Source: Mycolicibacterium chitae (GTDB taxonomy: Bacteria; Actinomycetota; Actinomycetes; Mycobacteriales; Mycobacteriaceae). From it: 64,000 nt of DNA. The DNA lies in NCBI RefSeq assembly GCF_900637205.1, contig NZ_LR134355.1, positions 1 to 64,000 of the forward strand, written 5' to 3'. The translations under genes were made by a program, and so were the position numbers. The stretch's first letter is position 1. Every line of letters begins with the position of its first letter. Below are positions 59,740 to 64,000 of this stretch, piece by piece. The notes below the pieces were generated by a model, which searched no databases, had not been told where the DNA came from, and saw only the letters and a program-made list of their open reading frames with translations.

Positions 59740-60558
59740 ATGACGGAGTTGGACGCCCTCGTCCGCGCGCATCAACTCTTCGCGGCGACGGCGCCGGCGA
59801 ACCCGCCGGCGCTCAGCGTGTCGGACCGCCCGTCGACGATCGCGGCGGGCGCGGGTCGGGCCATGGCGCGTTACGCACAGGACGCGCAGCGCAGCGCCGC
59901 GATGCTGCGGGCATCGGCCTCGACCGACCGCGCGTTGACCGCGGTGATCGCCGACGCCCGCCGCGACCACGCCGACGGTTACGCGCACACCCGGCGGGTG
60001 CTCGAAGCGGCCCGTGCCGACAACCGCATCCCCGTCGACTCACCGGTGGCCCAACGAGAAGCGTTGCGCCGCCGCATCGCCCGGCTGCGCGCGCAGCACG
60101 GGCACGTCAGCGCGGCACGACGCCGGGCCGCGCTGCGGCTGGCCATCCTGCGCGCATTGCGATATCGCGCACGTCGACGCGCGCTTCTGGCGGGCGGGGC
60201 CAAACTCGCGCCGGGTGATCGGCGGGCCGCCGCCGCGGTGCGCGCGGCGCTGTCCCGCCTGGGACGGCCCTACGTGTGGGGGGCGACGGGCCCGGACCGC
60301 TTCGACTGCTCGGGTCTGGTGCAGTGGTCCTATCGGCAGGCCGGGGTGGGGATCGGCCGGACCACCTACGACCAGATCGACGACGGTGTGGCCGTCCCGC
60401 GGTCGCAGGTCCGGCCGGGCGATCTGGTGTTCCCCCACGCGGGCCACGTGCAGATGGCGATCGGCAACGGGATGGTGGTCGAGGCCCCGTACGCCGGCGC
60501 CTCGGTGAAGATCAGTCCGCTCGGCCAGGACGTGGTAATTCGCCGGCCCGTGCCGTGA
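59740..60558 (+). CDS. NlpC/P60 peptidoglycan peptidase (Rv0024-like) with DUF4226-like N-terminus
   Basis: A 272-residue protein without an obvious signal peptide. The first 130 residues are helical and resemble the DUF4226 pattern of the next gene (DRALTAVIADARRDHADGYA). The C-terminal NlpC/P60 domain (about 160-272) has catalytic Cys in RFDCSGLVQWSYRQ, His in PHAGHVQMAIG and a third residue near VVEAPYAG. It would cut peptide stems of peptidoglycan if exported; the lack of a Sec signal raises the possibility of type VII secretion. Rv0024 in M. tuberculosis is the homologue by position and size. Confidence 0.88.
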   Translation: MTELDALVRAHQLFAATAPANPPALSVSDRPSTIAAGAGRAMARYAQDAQRSAAMLRASASTDRALTAVIADARRDHADGYAHTRRVLEAARADNRIPVDSPVAQREALRRRIARLRAQHGHVSAARRRAALRLAILRALRYRARRRALLAGGAKLAPGDRRAAAAVRAALSRLGRPYVWGATGPDRFDCSGLVQWSYRQAGVGIGRTTYDQIDDGVAVPRSQVRPGDLVFPHAGHVQMAIGNGMVVEAPYAGASVKISPLGQDVVIRRPVP

Positions 60559-60608
60559 GGGAACCGCGGTGAATTGTTGCCGCCGAAGCACGCGAGTAGC
60601 TTGAGGAC

Positions 60609-60974
60609 ATGGCAGAGCTCGGGGGGCAGGCGGTGTCCGCGTTGGATGCCCGTCAGACGGCACTGCTCGCCCGGCACAGCGCCGTGGCCAGTGCCGACCG
60701 AGCGTTGTCCGCCATCGTCGCTGACGCGCACGCGTCCGCGGTGGCCGCGCGGAAACGGTTGGACGGCATCGAGTCCGAAGTCGAGGCGCTGGTCGAGAAC
60801 GAGGCAGACTTCGCCCTCGACACACCGGCCGGCGTGCGTGCCGCGCACCGCCTGCTGGCCGACAAACTCCGCGAGATCCACACGGTGGTGGCCGATGCCG
60901 CCGCCGACGCCGAGGCCAAGGCGGCGGTGCTCAATGAGATGGTGGCGCACTACAACTCGGGTCGCGCCGAGTAG
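60609..60974 (+). CDS. DUF4226 domain protein (Rv0025-like)
   Basis: A 121-residue helical protein: MAELGGQAVSALDARQTALL, ADRALSAIVADAHASAVAAR, then DFALDTPAGVRAAHRLLADK and EIHTVVADAAADAEAKAAVL. The DTPAG motif recurs in the next gene and the pattern is shared with the NlpC/P60 N-terminus, so the three genes carry related helical domains. M. tuberculosis Rv0025 (120 residues) is the positional homologue. Such domains are found with type VII secretion substrates; function unknown. Confidence 0.85.
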   Translation: MAELGGQAVSALDARQTALLARHSAVASADRALSAIVADAHASAVAARKRLDGIESEVEALVENEADFALDTPAGVRAAHRLLADKLREIHTVVADAAADAEAKAAVLNEMVAHYNSGRAE

Positions 60975-61047
60975 TCCACCGGCGCGGCCAAGGTGAATTG
61001 TCACCGCTGGGGGCCGTGCGTACTGTCCGCGACATGGAGGCAGCCCG

Positions 61048-62544
61048 GTGACCACCCAGAACCAGTTCCAGGCGGTCCTCGAGCAACTGCGGGGCAGCAC
61101 CGGTGATCCGAACGCCTGGATGACCGGATTGTCGCCGGCCGAGATCCAGACGGCGCTCCTCTACGGCATGGGAAGCGACGAGCCGGCGCTGGCCCCGATC
61201 CTCGCCAAGATCCGCGCCCAGCACCCCTCGGTGTTCGCTCCGACCGCGCCGCCCCACCCGGGGCCGGGCCCGGCCCAGACCGGAGCGGCGGCCACCGCCA
61301 TCAAGAAGGCCGAAAGCGATCTGGCGCAGCAGAATTCATCGACGGCGGCCCTGGACCTGATGGTGATCTCGGCGGTACTGAACGCGCACGCCACCAGCAC
61401 GGCGGGGGCCGAGACGCTGCGCGCATTACAGCGTGAGATCGACGACGCCGTGCGCACCCGGACCGATCTGGACACCCCCGCCGGTGCCCGGGACTTCCAG
61501 CGGTTCCTGGTTGGGAAGCTGCGCCACATCAGCCGGGTGATCGAGGAGGCCGGCCTCGACGACCGCTCCAAGGCCGCGCTGGCCACCGCGTGGACCGCAC
61601 TCTACGAGTCGAGCAAGCGCGTGGATGCCGCGCCGAATGACGCCGCCCAGGACAAGGCCGCCCAGGAGAAGGCCGTCCCGGTACCGAAGGGCAACCCGGC
61701 CCCGGCGACCGCGCCCGCGGCGTCCCCCTTGCCGGCCGAATTGCCGCCGTACGGCGCCGATCTGCCCCTGGAGTTCGGTGACCCCTTGGCAGGTCTGCTG
61801 CCCGCCGCGCCGGCATCCGCACCTGCGCCGGCGACGGCGAGTGCGCCCGTACCGCAGATACCGCTGCCGGCGCCGACGCTGCCGGCCGCCGCGGCACTTC
61901 CGGCCGGCGGCGCACCACCGCTGAGCGCCCCGAGCGGCCTGCCCTTGCCCCGCGGCGGCACGGCGCGCGACGACGGGCTCGGCCTGGCCGACCTGCTGGC
62001 GGCCGAGGAGGCCGCGCTGGCCGCCGAGGCGCCACCCGAAGCCGACGACGAGAACGTCGCCGAGCTGGACGCCGCAGACCCGGAGAAGGACGCCGAGCAG
62101 ACCGATGAGAAGGCCGCCCCCGACAAGCCCGAATCCGCCGTCGTGAAACTGCCCGGCGGGGAACAGATCACCGCACCCACCCCGGCGTTGGCCCGGGTCC
62201 TCACCGCGGCCCTGGCGGGCACCCCGATCGGGGAGGCCTTTCAGCGGGAAGACCTTCCGATCCCGCCTCCCGGCACCCCGGTGCCGCACCCGGTGGATCC
62301 GGCCCGCGTCGGCACCGGCGACGTCGCGATGTTCACCGATCGCCAGGCGTTGGCCATCGACCGGGATCGCGCGCTGCTCGACGGCCAGATCCGCCCGGTG
62401 GCTGCCATCAGCGGCCCCAGTTTCCTAGGCTGGCTGCATCCGCCGGCCGCCGCCGGGGAGACCGCGCCGTCGGCCACGACACCGAACAGCTCAGACACGC
62501 CCGCACCGACCCGCCCGGCCGCGCCGGCCGAGCCCGCACGATAG
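61048..62544 (+). CDS. DUF4226 and Pro/Ala-rich protein (Rv0026-like)
   Basis: A 498-residue protein from GTG 61048. Residues 1-75 form a small domain (LEQLRGSTGDPNAWMTGLSP). Residues 85-200 are a DUF4226 domain with RTDLDTPAGARDFQRFLVGK. A long Pro/Ala-rich linker with acidic stretches follows (to about 365), and the C-terminal domain has VKLPGGEQITAPTPALARVL and VGTGDVAMFTDRQALAIDRD. The positional homologue is Rv0026 (448 residues). It resembles ESX-associated proteins by composition; function unknown. Confidence 0.82.
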   Translation: MTTQNQFQAVLEQLRGSTGDPNAWMTGLSPAEIQTALLYGMGSDEPALAPILAKIRAQHPSVFAPTAPPHPGPGPAQTGAAATAIKKAESDLAQQNSSTAALDLMVISAVLNAHATSTAGAETLRALQREIDDAVRTRTDLDTPAGARDFQRFLVGKLRHISRVIEEAGLDDRSKAALATAWTALYESSKRVDAAPNDAAQDKAAQEKAVPVPKGNPAPATAPAASPLPAELPPYGADLPLEFGDPLAGLLPAAPASAPAPATASAPVPQIPLPAPTLPAAAALPAGGAPPLSAPSGLPLPRGGTARDDGLGLADLLAAEEAALAAEAPPEADDENVAELDAADPEKDAEQTDEKAAPDKPESAVVKLPGGEQITAPTPALARVLTAALAGTPIGEAFQREDLPIPPPGTPVPHPVDPARVGTGDVAMFTDRQALAIDRDRALLDGQIRPVAAISGPSFLGWLHPPAAAGETAPSATTPNSSDTPAPTRPAAPAEPAR

Positions 62545-62554
62545 GAAGTAGCTG

Positions 62555-62863
62555 ATGGAGATCAATGTCGACCTCGACAACCTTCGTGCGGCCGCAGTCC
62601 AGCACGCCCGAGCCGCGGAGCACCTGCGCGTGGTTCCGGAGACCCATCACGACATCCAGCAGAGCCTCGACTCGTTGGGACCGATCTTCGCCGACCTGCG
62701 CGACGCCGGCCGTGCCCTGCTGGAGCAACGCCGCGCCTGCTACGAGCAGCAGGCTGAGGACCACGTGGAGATGGCGCGCTATCTCGAGCACGCGGCGGCC
62801 AGTTGGGAGACCGGCGAACAGGATGCCGCGCAGCAGATCCGCGCGGTCCGGGATTCGCAGTGA
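62555..62863 (+). CDS. Small helical ESX-associated-type protein (Rv0027-like)
   Basis: A 102-residue protein starting 10 bases after the previous stop. Two long helices are predicted: DLDNLRAAAVQHARAAEHLR and LEQQAED-type region (RRACYEQQAEDHVEMARYLE), a hairpin reminiscent of EspC/DUF2580 type VII targets, although the WxG turn is not evident. The positional homologue is Rv0027 (105 residues). It ends in a GTGA overlap with the next gene. Secretion is inference. Confidence 0.8.
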   Translation: MEINVDLDNLRAAAVQHARAAEHLRVVPETHHDIQQSLDSLGPIFADLRDAGRALLEQRRACYEQQAEDHVEMARYLEHAAASWETGEQDAAQQIRAVRDSQ

Positions 62864-63165
62864 CCGCGGACCCGAATCCCGACTTCGATGCCGTGCATCC
62901 CAGCGGACACATCATGTTCCGCAGTTGTCGGGGCGGCTACCTGCACAGCGTGGTGCTGGCGGAGCCGGCGATGTCGACCGACGCCCAGACCCTGGCCGAG
63001 GCCATCCTGCGCACGGCCGACGTGTCCTACCTGAAGGCACTCATGGAGGTGCGCGGCGAGATCATCGCCGCGGGCCATACGCCGTCCGACGAGATCCCCG
63101 GACCTGCCGATCTGGTGCACGCCATCGAGCAACTGCGTGAGCACCGGCTGACCGCCGAATCCTGA
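62860..63165 (+). CDS. Small conserved protein, DUF2694-like (Rv0028-like)
   Basis: A 101-residue protein from GTG 62860, overlapping the preceding stop. The sequence reads FDAVHPSGHIMFRSCRGGYL, then AMSTDAQTLAEAILRTADVS and YLKALMEVRGEIIAAGHTPS. The same length as Rv0028 and the same place in the order. DUF2694-type proteins are encoded with ESX substrates; a chaperone-like role for the Rv0027-type partner is a guess from the coupling. Confidence 0.8.
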   Translation: MTADPNPDFDAVHPSGHIMFRSCRGGYLHSVVLAEPAMSTDAQTLAEAILRTADVSYLKALMEVRGEIIAAGHTPSDEIPGPADLVHAIEQLREHRLTAES

Positions 63166-63183
63166 GCGCGGCGACCGGACCGG

Positions 63184-63327
63184 TCAGTGCACCCACTTCT
63201 GCACGGTGTCCGGCGGCGGGACGATCCCGGTGGGCGGCTCGACGGGATGCTGTCCGAACAATTCGCGGGCCTGGGCGAGTAGCGTGCGAACCTCGTCCAG
63301 TTGCTGCTGGAGCAGCGAATCTGCCAT
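63184..63327 (-). CDS. Small protein, 47 aa, opposite strand
   Basis: A short minus-strand gene between the Rv0028- and Rv0029-like genes. The product is MADSLLQQQLDEVRTLLAQA, then RELFGQHPVEPPTGIVPPPD and TVQKWVH. An amphipathic helix is followed by a Pro-rich tail. Codon use has the high third-position GC of the host and the frame stays coherent, which favours a real gene. No ribosome site stands out and no family is recognised. A longer reading from upstream is rejected because it lies antisense to the next gene. Confidence 0.5.
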   Translation of the reverse strand: MADSLLQQQLDEVRTLLAQARELFGQHPVEPPTGIVPPPDTVQKWVH

Positions 63328-63420
63328 GCGTGCGACGGTACCGAGGCGGATCGGGGCGCACAATTCACCCTGCCGGAAACTGTGAAGTGACCCCAGCCTG
63401 GACGCCAGTACGATTGCCGG

Positions 63421-64000
63421 GTGGCGATCTTCGGCAGGAGAAGTGCGCGCAAGCGCATGCGCAGGGCTACCGAGCAGGCGTTGTCGGTCCCGGCGTTCCG
63501 CACCCCCGTGGACTGCACCCCGTGGGTGCTCGGCGGCCTGTGGCCAACCGAACTCAATGAGCCCCGCCCCGAAACCGCCTCCCTGGCAGCCTATCTCCGC
63601 AACGATCTGCACCGCATCGCCGACTCGGCCAACCAGAAGCTGCGGGAGATCAACGAGGCCGGCCTGGCCGAACCGGCCCGGCAGGCGGAGGAGGCCCGGG
63701 TCATCAACGTGGCCCGTGCGTTCGCGGTACTTCGCGTCGAGTCCACCATCCGGCATTTGCGCCAGGAGCCCTTGGGTTTTCAGCCCGAGTACCTGAGCCT
63801 CGGCACGGTTCCTGACGAGCCCACCCGGGTCGTGCGCCGCGAGCACTCGGAGCCCACCGTGGTCATCGAGCACCACGACGCGGAGCGCCCGACCGCGGCC
63901 GCCCCGCCCGAGATGGCCGCAGATGTGCCACCGCCTCCCTCGGAGGCGCCCGAAATCGACTGGGCCACCGTGAAATCCGATCCCCTGGCGGAGCCGCAGC
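63421..64000 (+). CDS. Rv0029-like conserved protein (3' end cut by window)
   Basis: The frame from GTG 63421 is open to the last base, giving at least 193 residues. It begins VAIFGRRSARKRMRRATEQA, continues with DCTPWVLGGLWPTELNEPRP and ASLAAYLRNDLHRIADSANQ, and becomes Pro/Glu-rich near the edge. There is no signal peptide. The position after Rv0028-like and the sequence as I remember it fit Rv0029 (365 residues). Function unknown. Confidence 0.75.
   Translation, partial: MAIFGRRSARKRMRRATEQALSVPAFRTPVDCTPWVLGGLWPTELNEPRPETASLAAYLRNDLHRIADSANQKLREINEAGLAEPARQAEEARVINVARAFAVLRVESTIRHLRQEPLGFQPEYLSLGTVPDEPTRVVRREHSEPTVVIEHHDAERPTAAAPPEMAADVPPPPSEAPEIDWATVKSDPLAEPQ

Overview
The window is the replication-origin region of a high-GC actinobacterial chromosome, almost certainly a rapid-growing environmental Mycobacterium (Mycolicibacterium-like). 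The basis is the gene order dnaA-oriC-dnaN-gnd-recF-DUF721-gyrB-gyrA-DUF3566-tRNA-Ile-tRNA-Ala-cwsA-ppiA-crgA-pabA/trpG-pknB-pknA-pbpA-rodA-pstP-fhaB-fhaA-tRNA-Leu, which is the mycobacterial order, together with protein sequences that match that genus throughout. No species is assigned. All comparisons with other genomes are from memory; no search was run.

Layout. (1) 1-12850: replication and topology core. dnaA is cut by the left edge. The dnaA-dnaN gap holds oriC with DnaA boxes and an AT-rich stretch. gyrA carries a full-length 421-residue intein with a LAGLIDADG-type endonuclease domain immediately after the catalytic tyrosine. (2) 12850-17444: tRNA-Ile and tRNA-Ala with a 40-aa DLW-39-like gene between them, a lipoprotein with an internal repeat, cwsA, ppiA, a PH-domain membrane protein, crgA, a DUF881 protein and a glutamine amidotransferase. 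(3) 17422-27108, minus strand: the cell-division and peptidoglycan signalling cluster fhaA-fhaB-pstP-rodA-pbpA-pknA-pknB, mostly with 4-base overlaps. (4) 27342-58400: about 31 kb of accessory DNA beginning just after tRNA-Leu(CAG). It holds a DUF2075 helicase/nuclease convergent with a DUF4268 protein (possible defence pair), a sulfonate/taurine-type ABC importer, an RpiR-linked ABC importer with a phosphatase, an amidohydrolase, an SOS-controlled 13E12-type HNH protein, an acyltransferase, a Zur-type zinc-starvation locus (mrf, alternative L28 and L33), a siderophore-type ABC importer behind an IdeR-type box, an ArsR/SRPBCC pair, a secreted protein made of LASV repeats, a NarL-type two-component system and a MazEF-like toxin-antitoxin pair. 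(5) 58416-64000: return to the conserved backbone with homologues of M. tuberculosis Rv0023, whiB5 (Rv0022c), Rv0024 (NlpC/P60), Rv0025, Rv0026, Rv0027, Rv0028 and, cut by the right edge, Rv0029.

How the genes work together. Left to right the region covers initiation (DnaA, oriC), the clamp and recombination (DnaN, RecF), supercoiling (GyrAB), then growth control in which PknA/PknB and the phosphatase PstP set phosphorylation of FhaA, CwsA/CrgA and the RodA/PbpA synthase pair. The accessory block is mostly nutrient acquisition with readable metal and stress control: Zur boxes, an IdeR box, a LexA box and an ArsR-type palindrome. The least-described items are the LASV-repeat secreted protein facing a two-component system, the DUF2075/DUF4268 pair beside tRNA-Leu, the SOS box 3 bases ahead of the HNH gene, and the zinc and iron switches placed back to back.
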